64,000 nucleotides of DNA, from NCBI GenBank assembly GCA_013368445.1, contig JAACJO010000018.1, positions 558,001 to 622,000 on the forward strand. Reading direction: 5' to 3'. Numbering within the stretch: the stretch's first letter is position 1; every line of letters starts with the position of its first letter. Source of the stretch: Leucocoprinus leucothites. Lineage: Eukaryota; Basidiomycota; Agaricomycetes; Agaricales; Agaricaceae. Below, one piece after another: positions 11,021-21,681 of the stretch. The position numbers and the translations under genes were made by a program. A model generated the notes under the pieces. That model was not told the DNA's origin, searched no databases, and was given only the letters and a program-made list of their open reading frames with translations.

Positions 11021-11486
11021 AATTGGAAAATTAGTTTATAGTCACTTTGGACTCACTCTTATAGTCACTAGGACTGTGTATTTATAGTCTCTTAAGACTT
11101 TCAACAGATAAACTGTCTTCTGAGTATTTACCCTCAGGTCTGGTATTCTTCAGAGATATGCCTATTCTTCTGGCAAATTTCTCCCTTCTGAGTATCTACC
11201 CTCAGGTCTGGTATCTTATTTGAGATTCAGGTACAACAACCTTAGCTCTCACAAGCCTCCAAATGTTTTAAGAGCATGGGTAATCACTCAGATCAATAAG
11301 AGTGATCCTCAATTATTCCACTAGTTGGCAATATGTGTCGACCCTCTCTTCATTGTTATGCACAATAGTTTTGGGACAGCTTGTGCTATAACCATGATAA
11401 CCCAAATTGACAGTGTTTGCAATGTTGTTGGGTTACTGGGCAAAGTAACGGCTCTGTGCTAACAGAGAAGGATCATTTCTACTTAA
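11021..11486 (-). other. Leader of gypsy B between 5' LTR and gag
   Basis: About 470 bp with no convincing coding potential. It contains two tandem-like units with the phrase CTGAGTATCTACCCTCAGG near 11120-11145 and 11190-11215. The primer-binding site should start at 11486 (TTAAGTAGAAATG on the minus strand). I do not recognise a tRNA 3' end in it. Confidence 0.5.
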
Positions 11487-12137
11487 TGTTATGGTGACGC
11501 CGGCCCGGTCCTAAGCTGGTACAATAAGTATTGAGTAGATCTTATCAAAGGGGACTCCTTCTTGGTAAGCGACAAAGTTGTTTACAAAGTCAGAGTTTAT
11601 AATACGGTGATTATAGAGTTAAGACTTTAGTAATTGAGATCTTAGAGCTTAAGTTCAATTCAACTTTGTTTAGATAAAGACTTGTATTGAGTCTCCACCT
11701 AAATAAGTAGAAACAATGTTTCTCCTTGGTAGATGTTGATGACTTATATATGATACAAGTCTGTATCTATTATTAACTAGGGCTAAGGGCTTCTAATAAA
11801 AGAAGAGAAGCATACAGCTTCCTTAACACTAATTAAACTATATAAGATGCGATCTGTCAAAGAAGCTTTAGAAGTTCTTCTTTGATCATCTGATCAATCA
11901 CAAGTTAAGTCCAAATATAGCACAGCTATATTTAACAATCACATGTCATCAAAACATAAACTAAACTAAACAAGTCACAACAAGTCATAATGAGACAAAG
12001 TAAATGAGTCAAAACAAACTAAAGAAAACAATAACAAACAAAGAGGAAAACATAATTGCAATATTACTTAAGTAAAGCTAATATCGACTTTGTATTGTAG
12101 AAAGAACAAATGCTAGATATAATCAATATACATAACA
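11487..12137 (-). repeat. 5' LTR of gypsy B (L3)
   Basis: A 651-bp LTR reading TGTTATGTATATTG to CACCATAACA on the minus strand, almost identical to 1694-2344. It abuts family C pol at 12138. Confidence 0.9.
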
Positions 12138-12199
12138 ATAGAAGTAGTTGGTGTAGGGTATTGTAGTAGTCTCATTGGGATGCATTACTTTGGTGTTTT

Positions 12200-14401
12200 A
12201 CCCCCCTCTTTTAAAGGTTTTTGTCCTGGAACCTTCCAATGATAGTCCTGGATTGCATCCTCTGCATGTTCAGAATTTGATTTCACTACCCATTGGTTAT
12301 GTTTGTTCCCATATCCTTTTTAGTGCACAAGGTATTGGGTGCCATGTCCCTTCTTTTGGTATTCATGGATTTTGTCAACTTCATATTCTTCTTTGCCTTC
12401 AATGAGGTCAGGTGGCAGTGGGGTGAGAAGTTTCTGTATATCAAACTCCAGTCCATGGTGACATGTCAGGAGGTTCTTATTGAAAATGTCATGCATCACC
12501 CATCCTTCTGGGAGTTCTAGTCAATATGCTCCTTCCCCAATTGGTTCTTTCACCCTGAAGGGACCATATCTCTTGTGGTCAAGTTTCTTTGTGGGTTAGT
12601 TTGTTGTGATGTGGGTACCTTTGACCCACACAAGTTCTCCTTCCCTGAGGTTGAGGGCTTGTCCCCTCTGCCAATTGTGTTGTTCCTCCATTGCCTCTCA
12701 GTTGTTGTCTAATGCTGCCAATACTTCCTTTCTTCTTTCCTCTATTCACTTCAGCCATTCTTCCAAGGATGGTATTTCCATTTTGACCATCAAGGTTCCT
12801 TTCCACAGGTGTCATCTGTAGTTGATGTAGAATGGAGATTGGCCTCTTGCCAAATGTGCTTTATCATTATACTGGAATTCTGCCATTGCAAGCCACATTG
12901 CCTGGTCATCTTGTTCATAGTTGATGTAGTGTTGTAGGAATGTTTCAACTTCCCAGTTGATTTGTCCTGTTTGTCCATCTGTCTGGGGGTGGTAGGCCAT
13001 TGAGAGGTTTTGTTTGATTCCCAATGCTTTGCATAGTTCTTTCATGAGTGTTGATGCAAACTGTGGTCCTCTATCACTGACAATTCCCTGGGGAATCCTG
13101 TGAAGTTTCCAGATCTTGTTTTTGTAGATTTTGGCTAGTTTTCCCAATGACAGGTTCATTGTTGTGGGGATGAGTCATATCATTTTGGAGTACCTGTCAA
13201 CTATTACTAAGATGCCATCCTTTCCTTGTGAAGGTGGGAGTAGTCCAATCATATTGATGCTGATTTCTTCCCATGGTTGCAATGGTGTGGATAAAGGGTG
13301 TAGTGGTCCCACTGATCAAGTGTGTGATGCCTTGTTTTGTTGACATGTGTGGCATCCTTTAACAAATTGCTTGATGTCATTTTGTAATGATGGCCACTAG
13401 AAGTTTCTTTTGATTAGATTGATCATGCAGTGTTGCCCTGGGTGTCCTACATCTGGGTCATTATGGTGTGTGACCATGATGTCTGCCCATAATTCAGTGA
13501 GTTTTGGTATGTATATTTGTCCCTTTAAATAAGCAATTCTGTCTTCCTCTCAGGCTGTTTTGGGGTCTTTCTGGGCTTCTCAGAACATTGTTTCATGTAC
13601 TGTGTGGTTTCAAATCCTTTCCAGGATATCTTCATTTCCTTTCACTTGAAAGTGTGTGTTGCATAGTATGACAATCTCAGTTGTGGTCTCTTCTTCACCT
13701 GTTATCCCTCAGATGTATGTTTTCTCCTGCAATAGAGTGATGTCTCTATTGTTGTTTTTTGTGTTGAAACCCATCTTTCATGAGAGTATGTCTGCCTTTG
13801 TGTTCATCTTTCCTGGTATACATTTGATTGTGAAGTCGTAGTCCTGGAGTTTAAGGTACCATTATGCTTGTCATCTGTTCAGTTTATGGGGTTCCCTGAA
13901 GTACTTTAGGTTTTTGTGATCTGACCATATCTCAAATTGTGTTTCTGCATCAAGTATGTATTGTCTCCATACTTTCAGTGCTTCCACAATAGCTAGAAGT
14001 TCCTTGTTGTATATTTTGTAGTTTTGTTCTGCTGGGTTCATAGTGTGTGATAGGAATGCGATGGGTTTCTATTTATTTTCCTGTTCTTGTGATAGTACTC
14101 CACCTATGGCATGTCCTGATGCATCCACCTCTACTCTGAATTGTCCCATTTGTTGTGGTAGGATGGGGACTGGTTCTTCTGTGACTAGCTTCTTGAGTTC
14201 ATTGAATGCTTTTTGTTCATTGTTTTCCCACTTCCATTCTCCTTTCCCTGTGAGTTTGTTGAGTGGGGCTGCAATGTGGCTGAAGTTCCATATGAACTGT
14301 CTATAGAAGTTGACAAATCCTAGGAAACTTTTGATGCCTTTGGTGTTTTTTGGTGTTTCCCAATTTCTGACTGCTGAGACTTTGTTGTATTCCATTTTCA
14401 C
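12200..14401 (-). pseudogene. Gypsy C pol, C-terminal part (RNase H, integrase, chromodomain)
   Basis: Many-stop remnant. 14506-14069 encodes the RT connection and RNase H start (FLGFVNFYRQFIWNFSHIA, then FRVEVDASGHAIGGVL). 13159-12812 encodes the integrase core: GIVSDRGPQFAS and AYHPQTDGQT, with the glutamate position changed to G. 12815-12579 is the integrase C-terminus. Near 12450-12290 a chromodomain is readable as EEYEVDKIHEYQ and, after a stop, KGYGNKHNQW. It continues upstream beyond the LINE at 15849. Not functional. Confidence 0.8.
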
Positions 14402-14936
14402 TTCTCCCCCTCCTACCTTTTTATTTTTATTTTTATTCAATGAATTTATATAGCAGTGCTTGATTGTAGTCCACTTCCAACTAAAGACTACAAACAGATG
14501 GTACACTACAGCAAGCCAGGGTACACAAAGCGGTCAAAGACTGCTTAAGACAAAGACTAAGATAGGTGTCGCCAGGAACATGCACCCCTTACATAAGCAG
14601 GCATCAGCTAGGTTCCAGTCTTTTATTCCTTCAACACACAACATCAGAGAGCAAACCTAAGACCTGGGAATAGTAGTATAGGTTGACTAGAAGAGCTCCC
14701 AGGTTTTATTTTTTCAAAATATTATCTGTACCAAAAGTTATTTGAAAAAAGTATATTTTTCTCAAAGTGACTAGAAAATACCTTCTGAAGAAATCGGAGA
14801 CAGGCAAAGAGGGCGGTTTGAAATCGCAAGTCTCGATTTCACTGCTTATGTAATCAATCACGTGACTACTTAAGCGGTAGAGGAGGAGGAGAGGAGCTGA
14901 AATAGACAGCGAAAATCCATTAAATCCTCACCTGAA

Positions 14937-15455
14937 ATGGGTCACCGAAATAAAGCCACTCTAGCCCGACTCAAGAACCTTCCAAACAAACCAAAAATCA
15001 AAAAATCGGAGGTGGAATTGAGCTCAGATAACTCAGATAAAGACTACTTAGATGACATTCCACTGCTGCAAATACAAAGGTATGAGCCCTCATTTGTAAC
15101 TTTAATCTACTCTTCTCAAGAGGCTTCAGATATGCAAATCGTGCAGCATGATTCATTGACAGCTACTCTCACAGGCACGGCCACGGCCTCTCAGGGCCAG
15201 AGGCTGTTTGGGCAAACAAGAAATATCACGGGCACCACGTTTTACCCCCAGAACTTGCTAGGAGCCTTTGGGAGGAGTTTCAAAATAAGTTCACAAGGTC
15301 TACCACTATGTCCTAAATGTAAATACAGCCAACATTACTTTTCAATTTCTCAAAGTCAGGAATTTCGCCGCTCTTGGCACTTACATAATACAGATTACAT
15401 AAGGTGCTTGTTCCTAGCGACGTCTATCTTATATACAATTAGCCTAGTGAAATAG
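14937..15455 (+). CDS. Hypothetical protein; possible transposase N-terminus
   Basis: A 172-codon ORF opening MGHRNKATLARLKNL, then an acidic stretch (SSDNSDKDYLDDIP), and a C-terminal CPKCKYSQHYF with one Cys pair. The opening resembles the leader of the Agaricomycete DDE transposase family found here at 54640-55905, which would make this a fragment of that transposon. This is an impression from sequence style, not an alignment. It lies antisense inside the LINE insertion and keeps several CpG-containing codons, unlike the surrounding DNA, so it may be a later insertion of its own. No catalytic region is present. Confidence 0.4.
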   Translation: MGHRNKATLARLKNLPNKPKIKKSEVELSSDNSDKDYLDDIPLLQIQRYEPSFVTLIYSSQEASDMQIVQHDSLTATLTGTATASQGQRLFGQTRNITGTTFYPQNLLGAFGRSFKISSQGLPLCPKCKYSQHYFSISQSQEFRRSWHLHNTDYIRCLFLATSILYTISLVK

Positions 15456-15541
15456 AGAAGATTCAAAAGAAACTATAGAGCAAGATGTTATACATAGAGA
15501 TCAGACTCAAGAGAAAAGGAAAGAGAGAAAATAAAGGAAAA

Positions 15542-15832
15542 TAGTTCACCTTCATTTGGTTGGGTAGGCATGTTAGCTTTAGGTGGCAGTGGACATGTGT
15601 CTTGATTAGTAAAGGCAAAAGTGGCTAGGTTCTTTTTGAGGAACTCATACTAAGGAAAGGTGCATTGTACCTATTGAGTGCAGATGGGGTAAAGTGGACA
15701 ATATGAAAGGATGTGATGTTGTGTTTCCAAGTGATGTCCACAACAACAGGATGTTTGTTCAAGAGGGAAGAACCTCTTGCAATAAGCCCCAATAGGGGTG
15801 TGGTTAAGTATGGCTTGAGTCATATGGGTGCA
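15542..15832 (-). pseudogene. LINE ORF2 C-terminus fragment
   Basis: Reading from 15832: THMTQAILNHTPIGAYCKRF, then the Cys-rich CCCGHH..ETQHHIL..CPLY motif seen at the end of fungal LINE reverse transcriptases, a stop, and a short Pro-rich tail. Only the last 100 or so codons survive. It is the best evidence that the surrounding insertion is a LINE. Confidence 0.75.
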
Positions 15833-15848
15833 TTCTCCCCCTCCTACC

Positions 15849-17089
15849 CATACTCCGAGAATTGGTATTTCTGTGGCATCAAATTCGCATTTGGATCATT
15901 TGAAACACAGGTTGTGTTTTTCTGTGACTTTGAGAAATTGGATTGTTCATTCTTGGAGTTCTTTTGTGGATGAGGCAGGTACTATGAAGTTGTCCATGTG
16001 GTTGGCCAGTACTCCTTCATGGATTAGTTCCCAGAATATACTTGTCATCATTCTTTGGAACATTCCTGGGGAGTTACACATCCCAAAGAACATGACCTTT
16101 GGTTCAAAGAGTCCCTTGTTTGTTAAGAACATAGCCTTCCATTCATCTCCTTCTTTTATCTGGACATTGTTGTATCCCCAGATGAGATCAAGTTTGTTGA
16201 AGTATTTAGCATCCTTTAATTTGTCGATGACCTCTCCTATGAGTGGCGGCAGTGTTTTATCCTTGATTGTGTGTTGGTTTAACCATCTATAGTCCTGTAC
16301 TAGCCATAGTGATCTGCCTTTCTTTGGTATAAAAAAGCATGGGGAGGCATATTGGGACTTAGATTCTGTGATCAGTCCTGCTCCAAGTTGTTTGTTGATC
16401 TATATGTGTAGCTCTTTTTCCTCCTTCAGTGTCATGGGGTAGACCTTTGCATTCAGTTCCTTGGGTGCATTATCCAATAGATTAATCTCATGATCCTATT
16501 CCCTCCTTTCTGGCAGTATTTTGAATTTCTTTTTGTTGAATAGGTGTGTGAATGGTCATATGTAATTTAGTAAGTCTTCTGGGTTGGTTGGGTCTGGTTC
16601 TTTTTCTGTGTCATTATTTTCCATAGTGAGTTCCTTCAGGAATAATTGTTGGGTGTGTGTGGTGAATGGGATTGTCTGGTGGTTGATTTTGCAGTTGTCT
16701 GGACATCTTGTGAATTGTACCATCCCTTCTTTCCAGTCTACCTCTGGATTATGTTTGACTTGCCAGTCATGTCCTAGAAAGACATCCATGTTGTCCAGGT
16801 CAGTGACTACTGCATGGATGTGCTCCTTGTGTCCATTAGCATCCAGTGTGATTGGGGCTATCTTTGTAATTGTTCCTTGACCATTTGGTGTACCATCTAC
16901 ATTAAAGACTTATAGAGGTCATTCCATTTGTTCTGTTGGGATTTCTTCTTTCTCTACCAGTCTTTTGTTGATTGCTGTATGTGAACAACCTGAATCCACT
17001 AGTGCTGTTACTTCAATCCTTCTCTTGTTCTTTGTTTCAATTGTTGGTTGTATTGTTAGTTTGTGCTTAGAGTTCCTTTGTTGGGGGAT
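15849..17089 (-). pseudogene. Gypsy C protease and RT N-terminal part
   Basis: 16132-15947 shows RT palm sequence VMFFGMCNSPGMFQRMM. The catalytic motif reads NHMDNF instead of YMDDI, so at least one of the two key aspartates is lost. 16556-16789 (MDVFLGHDWQVKHNPEVDW) is the end of the retropepsin, and 16919-17089 holds its active site, ALVDSGCSHTAINKRL. Stops and frameshifts are frequent. The protease N-terminus lies just before the solo LTR at 17090. Confidence 0.8.
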
Positions 17090-17648
17090 TGTCATGAGCT
17101 GATCTTCAAGAACAGCTGATGGTTCGAACTTAGTATTATTTTCATGAACTCTTATCTGCTTTTGCATATCAGTTACATCGGTTTTTATTGGTCTTTCACC
17201 TTCAGACTTATTCTGACATCTTCCATTTTATTAATTCATACCACCTTGTTGAAATTTCCTGACAACCGTTTAATAGTAAATTTTATATCTTCTAGCCTTG
17301 TAAAATTTGTAGGCTCCACTTTGATTATTTCTCCATTTACTACTTTGCTTGTTTTCCTTATCTGATCCTATATTCCACATCATATATAAGTAGCATGATT
17401 TTGTACTTGAAGTCCTCAGTCTGATAATCAACTTAGCAATATGCTACTTTCCTCTGCTCTCTATTCATCCTCTGCTCTATTATCTTGTCTGAAATCTGGG
17501 TCAAGCATCAGTAGTCAGTACAACATATAAGTTGAGGCCATGACCCACTCCCACATCTGATGACCAGCTCCTGCCTTACCTCTGTCACACCTCTGTCCAC
17601 CCAGTCTTTGATGTTGGCTCCCTACCTGTAGCATTTGTGCACTTAACA
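17090..17648 (+). repeat. Solo LTR, gypsy family D (D2), TSD GGGAT
   Basis: A 559-bp LTR, TGTCATGAGC...CACTTAACA, homologous to the reverse complement of 59628-60188 and more CpG-poor. It is flanked by perfect 5-bp duplications, GGGAT at 17085-17089 and 17649-17653. It sits between the protease and gag of gypsy C. Confidence 0.92.
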
Positions 17649-17653
17649 GGGAT

Positions 17654-18835
17654 GGTATAATGATTCAATTTTGGTCCTCTAGTTACATGGGCTTGTAAGA
17701 TTGCACCTACTCTGAGCTGTTCTGAAAATCCTCCTTGTTGTCTTTCTCTTCTACCTCTACTCCTCTAACCTTTGTTTTTGGGCTCCTGCAGTCTTTGGCT
17801 CTGTGGCCCCTCTTTCCACAATTGTAGCATCCTTCTGCCTTTGGCTGTCTGCATTCTTTTGCCATGTGTCTGTACTTTTTGCAGTTGTAGCACTTGGGTT
17901 TTCCTTGTTCATTGTACTTTGGGAGTGATTGTCCAAATTGATGACCTATCTCCATGGGTTGGCTGGCTCCCCCATATGTTATTCCTGTACCCATATGAGT
18001 GCTGCTCCTTTCTGTGGATTCAAAGCCTTGTCTGACAGAAAGTATAGCTGTCTTCCATGCTGTGTAGGTATTTGGAATTGACTCAGGGGGGTACCCTAGG
18101 ATTGCTTTGATAATATCTGCACACATATTTTTCTTCAGTAAAAATATGGCATGGGTTTTGTCAGTCTTTGCTCATGTTTTGAGCACTTCAAACTCAATTA
18201 AGTAGTCAGCTGTGTGCTTCTTGTTTTGCTTGAAGCTATTGATTCTCCATTCAGCATTGATTTTGAGTGCATCATCACTGAAGAGTCCTTCAAAGTTTGT
18301 TTTTCATGCATTCCAATTCATGGTGTCTGTCATAGCATTTTGGGCTTCCAGCTCCATCTGAGCAAAATCTCCTGCTGTGCCTCCTTTGAGTTGTGATATG
18401 ATTCCTGTTACTTTGCCATCTGCATTGTTGATTTTGTTGAATTTGAGGTAGAGGAGCATTGATCTCCACCAGTCTTCAAACTTTGATCATGTTCCATTGA
18501 AAAACCTGGTTCTGGGACCAAGGATTTGGTGTTGAACATGGAGGTAGTAGAATCTGTCATTTTGTTTGAGTTTATTTGGCTGATTCATAGTGATCTGAGT
18601 CCTTCTTCCAATCTTTCTACCTCTTGTTTGAGGTGTGTGCTTCTGGGTGGTGTGGGTTGTTCTTATCATCATGATGGGCATTATCAGCACTTATAGACAG
18701 TGATCAGGCAGGAGCACTGGTTCCTGCCATGTTAAGGCCACTAGTCCCTTGTTGCCAAGTAGCACAATTACTGCTCAATGATGGATCAGCATTGTTATCA
18801 GCATGAGGCTGGTTACTCTGCCTTCTAGAAGCCAT
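17654..18835 (-). pseudogene. Gypsy C gag with two zinc knuckles
   Basis: From the start MASRRQSNQ at 18835 the frame runs through several stops. The capsid region is recognisable near 18480-18200 (FEDWWRSMLLYLKFNK and a GGTAGDFAQMELE motif). The nucleocapsid at 17707-18126 has two CCHC knuckles, [14 protein letters not shown] and [14 protein letters not shown]. The N-terminal 30 residues are shared with the family A gag at 43679. Broken and non-functional. Confidence 0.82.
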
Positions 18836-18923
18836 GCCATAAATCAATACTTCTTTTTATTTTGGGGTTACTAAAAGGTAAAAATTGTTTGATTGTGAGT
18901 TCAAATAGGTTGAACTAAAAAAG

Positions 18924-19244
18924 TGTAAAGCTGAAGGGCTTTACTGTATTTATATATATGATCTTATATTCACACCAAATAGTTCAATCCCAGGGTATAG
19001 GGTAAACTATGTGGACAAACAATAAAAGATCAGTTTATCCTTTGATCAACTGATAAGTAGTTTATATACCATCATATTACATAACATGATAAGGCTATAG
19101 ATAATGTTATACAAACAAGATCATCAGCATCAATTGCTGATGATGGGAGATCAAGTCCAGGTGATGGCAAACTTAGTGATAGTTAAGTGAAGTCTGATAG
19201 ATCAGACTTCATAATAGTGAAGTATAAGGGTGTATACCCTTACA
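18924..19244 (-). repeat. 5' LTR of gypsy C (family A/C type)
   Basis: A 321-bp LTR, homologous to 30948-31241 and to the reverse complement of 43299-43589. It ends at TACA next to mariner sequence. It contains several perfect hairpins, for example ATCATCAGCA/TGCTGATGAT at 19120-19144 and GAAGTCTGAT/ATCAGACTTC at 19189-19210. Confidence 0.85.
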
Positions 19245-20244
19245 CTCCTTTTGTCCTGATAACTGCCTCAATTCTTCTGGGCATGCTTTCTATCAGCCTT
19301 TGGCACCTTTCTGCTGGAATCTTATTCCACTGCTCTACTAGCCTCTCCCACAATTCAAATACTCCCTTGGATAGTCTTTTATATGCCTTCAGCTGGTCCT
19401 TTAGGTATGTCCAGAGGTGTTTAATGGGATTTAGGTCAGGAGATTGTGCAGGCCATGATAGAACTTAAATGTTGTTGTCCACAAACTATTGTTATCCCAG
19501 TTTTGAGGTGTGTTTCAGGTCATTATCCTGCTGGAATATCCCCTCCCCCTTCTCTATCTCCAACTTTTCAAAGCTTTCCACCACCCCACTATCTAATGTC
19601 TTGCAGTATTGTACTGCATCCATATTCCCTTGAACCTCTATCAGCTCTCCTACCCCATTCTACCACATACACCCCCACACCATCATGTTACTACCTCCTC
19701 CATGTTTGATAGTAGGGAGAGTGGTCTTATCTGACAGTGGTTTTCTCCTCTCCTTCTAGGTATACATCTTTCTATCTGACCCAATCCTGTTGATCTTTGT
19801 TTCATCTGTCCACAACACCCTCTTCCAGTCCTCCACTGTCCAATTCCTATGTTCATATGCAAAGTCAAGGTGTTCCTCACAATATTGCTTTTTGAGTATA
19901 GGTTGTTTGATCTTGGTTACAGAGTAAAATCCATTGTCCTGAAGGGTATTTCTGACAGTTTGGAGTGTGACAGGGTCAGCCAGAGTAAAGTTAATGAAAT
20001 TTGTAGCCTGGAGAGCATTGTCTAGCTTTCCAGAGGTTATTTAGTGAATTATTGCTTTTTTATCATGAGGAGACTTGGAAGGACATCCTCCCTTGTTGTT
20101 TTCCTTGTCTCCATCAACTTCTTTCTTGATCCTCCCAACAGTAGACTTGCATAGACCAGTTTTATGTTCAATCTGGTGCAAGGAGTAGCCATCTTTGAGA
20201 AGAGAAGAGACTTGAGAGTATTGGGTAGAAGAGATAGCTTTCAT
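19245..20244 (-). pseudogene. Mariner transposase of M2
   Basis: Reads from ATG 20244 (MKAISSTQYSQVSSLLKDGYSLHQIEHK) through the HTH region. The frame opening at 20244 is broken near 20041 and in the middle of the catalytic domain. DDE motifs are still visible in conceptual translation (WTDETK near 19800, NDPKHTSK near 19510, DLNPIKHLW near 19425). The last few codons are missing because of the adjoining LTR. Confidence 0.85.
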
Positions 20245-20591
20245 GATGTAGTGGCAGGAAGAAAGATCATTGTAACCATCTCAACATGTCAACAAAGGTC
20301 ACATGATCTTGTTCATTACTCCTACACCTGCCCTGATACTCCCCTGGCATGTTACAAGGTAGATACTGGGAGGCTGATAGGAGGTCAAAAAACTGTCCCA
20401 ATAAGTAGATATTTTAAATAGTTCATTAATAATTCATTATTGTACAAGATCATGTGACCATGATTATATATGCTCCCAATATGTCAAGGTATCTGTGTGA
20501 ATATTTTTAGAATGCTATGCCATATATCTACCCTGGTATTAGCAAATATGTCCAAAATGCAAAAACATTGGGACAGTTTTTTGAGCCACTG
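19245..20591 (-). mobile_element. Tc1/mariner element M2, left end lost
   Basis: Same family as M1. The right end has the full ~210-bp terminal repeat and ends CCACTG before TA at 20592-20593. The left end stops inside the transposase C-terminus where the gypsy C LTR begins, so gypsy C inserted into it or recombined with it. Confidence 0.9.
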
Positions 20592-20593
20592 TA

Positions 20594-21170
20594 TAAAGGG
20601 GGCAAGCTAAGATTAGTCAACCACAACAGAACCCCCAGCTCAGAACCAGACTACCAAAGAGGTGCATAGTACTTAGCATACTCCAAGAAGACCAAGAAAT
20701 TGAAGCTAACCTGGGCCAAAAAAGAGCCCAGTCAGAATCAGAAGAAGAAACTGCCACAGAAGAAGAAAGCACTAGCCCAGTAAACAAATTGGCAGAACAG
20801 AACAACAGTGTGCCAGTCATAACACCCCTAGAAGAACAGCTTGAACAAATCCAGTCACAACTCCAGTCACTCAGTATCAGTCAAGCACAGTTACCCCAGC
20901 AAGAAACAATGGCCAAAGGAAACAGCCAACCAGAGATTAACAATGCAATTGACACAAAGTCAAAGGTACCAGAACCAGAATACTTTGATAGCAACTGAAG
21001 GAACTTCACTGATTGGTGGAGGGCAATGTCATTCTACCTCAAGTTCAACAAAATTGAAGCAGCAGATGAAAAGATCATCATGATACTTGCTTGCCTCAGG
21101 AGAGGCACAGCTGGTTCCTTCACAGAAATGGAGCTAGAAAAACTAAACTAGAGAGGAGACACCAATCAAC
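20594..21170 (+). pseudogene. Gypsy gag fragment (another family, E)
   Basis: An acidic, Gln-rich N-terminal region (EEQLEQIQSQLQSLSISQAQ) leads into a capsid start, EPEYFDSN, stop, RNFTDWWRAMSFYLKFNK and RRGTAGSFTEMELEKLN. This resembles the family C gag capsid but is a different copy. It is cut off at about 21150, where sequence of the opposite polarity begins. Mariner M2 lies directly upstream. Confidence 0.7.
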
Positions 21171-21570
21171 TCTTAATTCCCTTAATCACCTTAATTGTCT
21201 TAAACATGTAATTTAAGGTGTTTAAGGTGTTTAAGAGAAAATTAAGCAAAGTGTTGCTTTCCTGATGTTGAGATTTGATCTCAATGACACATATATTGTG
21301 AAGGTTGTCTCCACCAGGGTCAATTCTATAATTGGCCTGTACATAATTCTCAGGTGGATGAACCTCTCCAGGTTCATTGCTCTCATAGTAGTGTGACAGA
21401 CAATCTGCCACTTTGTTGTTCTCACCTTTAATATAAGGTATATCAAAGTTGAAACATGATAGATAGTCAAGCCATTGAGGTTGTCTGCTTGATAAATTGT
21501 TTGGAGTTTCTTGAACATTTTTTCAAGAATACTCAACTAGGTTTTAACATACTAGACTTAAACCCAACAC
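21171..21570 (-). pseudogene. Gypsy family A RNase H/linker fragment
   Basis: About 300 bp (21240-21540) homologous to 36540-36790, minus strand. It encodes the end of RNase H and the linker to integrase (VADCLSHYYESNEPGEVHPPENYVQ). The preceding 21171-21240 is an A/T-rich stretch with repeated TTAAGGTGTTTAAGG units at the junction with the gag fragment. Confidence 0.75.
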
Positions 21571-21681
21571 CCCGCAAACTGACCTGAAGTACCAGAATAA
21601 TACAAAAGTTCGAACACTGAAGCACATTGCCTCTTTTGTTTATTCAAAAACCAACTAAAAACATCCATTCTTGTAGGTACC

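Larger units (their letters stand above)
1694..12137 (-). mobile_element. Ty3/gypsy chromovirus B, nearly complete, with nested mariner
   Basis: A 10.4-kb LTR retrotransposon on the minus strand. Order in transcription sense: 5' LTR 12137-11487, leader, gag, pol (protease, RT, RNase H, integrase, chromodomain), a third ORF, a polypurine tract and the 3' LTR 2344-1694. The two LTRs share private differences from the other family B LTRs and differ from each other mostly at CpG-type sites, so they belong to one element. A 1590-bp mariner sits in the third ORF. The outer flanks (TTGTT at 1689-1693, ATAGA at 12138-12142) do not match, so one end has probably recombined with another LTR outside the window. 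Several stops in pol make this copy non-autonomous. Confidence 0.9.
14418..15832 (-). mobile_element. 5'-truncated LINE with A-rich tail and 16-bp target duplication
   Basis: The insertion splits gypsy C pol and is flanked by identical 16-bp repeats, TTCTCCCCCTCCTACC (14402-14417 and 15833-15848). On the minus strand it ends in (ATAAAA)n-type tail (ATAAAAATAAAAATAAAAA), as target-primed LINE insertions do. Its 5' end encodes the C-terminal zinc-type motif of a non-LTR reverse transcriptase (CCCGHHLETQHHILSYCPLY). The frame is broken by stops soon after. The middle holds an unrelated-looking segment with a plus-strand ORF. Confidence 0.82.
12138..19244 (-). mobile_element. Gypsy family C, 3'-truncated, minus strand
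   Basis: A degenerate gypsy element with its 5' LTR at 18924-19244, then gag, protease, RT/RNase H, integrase and chromodomain running leftwards. Its 3' end and 3' LTR are missing because gypsy B DNA begins at 12138. It is interrupted by a LINE (14418-15832) and a family D solo LTR (17090-17648). The LTR and first gag codons (MASRR) are shared with family A, so A and C have related ends but different pol. The 5' LTR cuts mariner M2. Confidence 0.85.
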
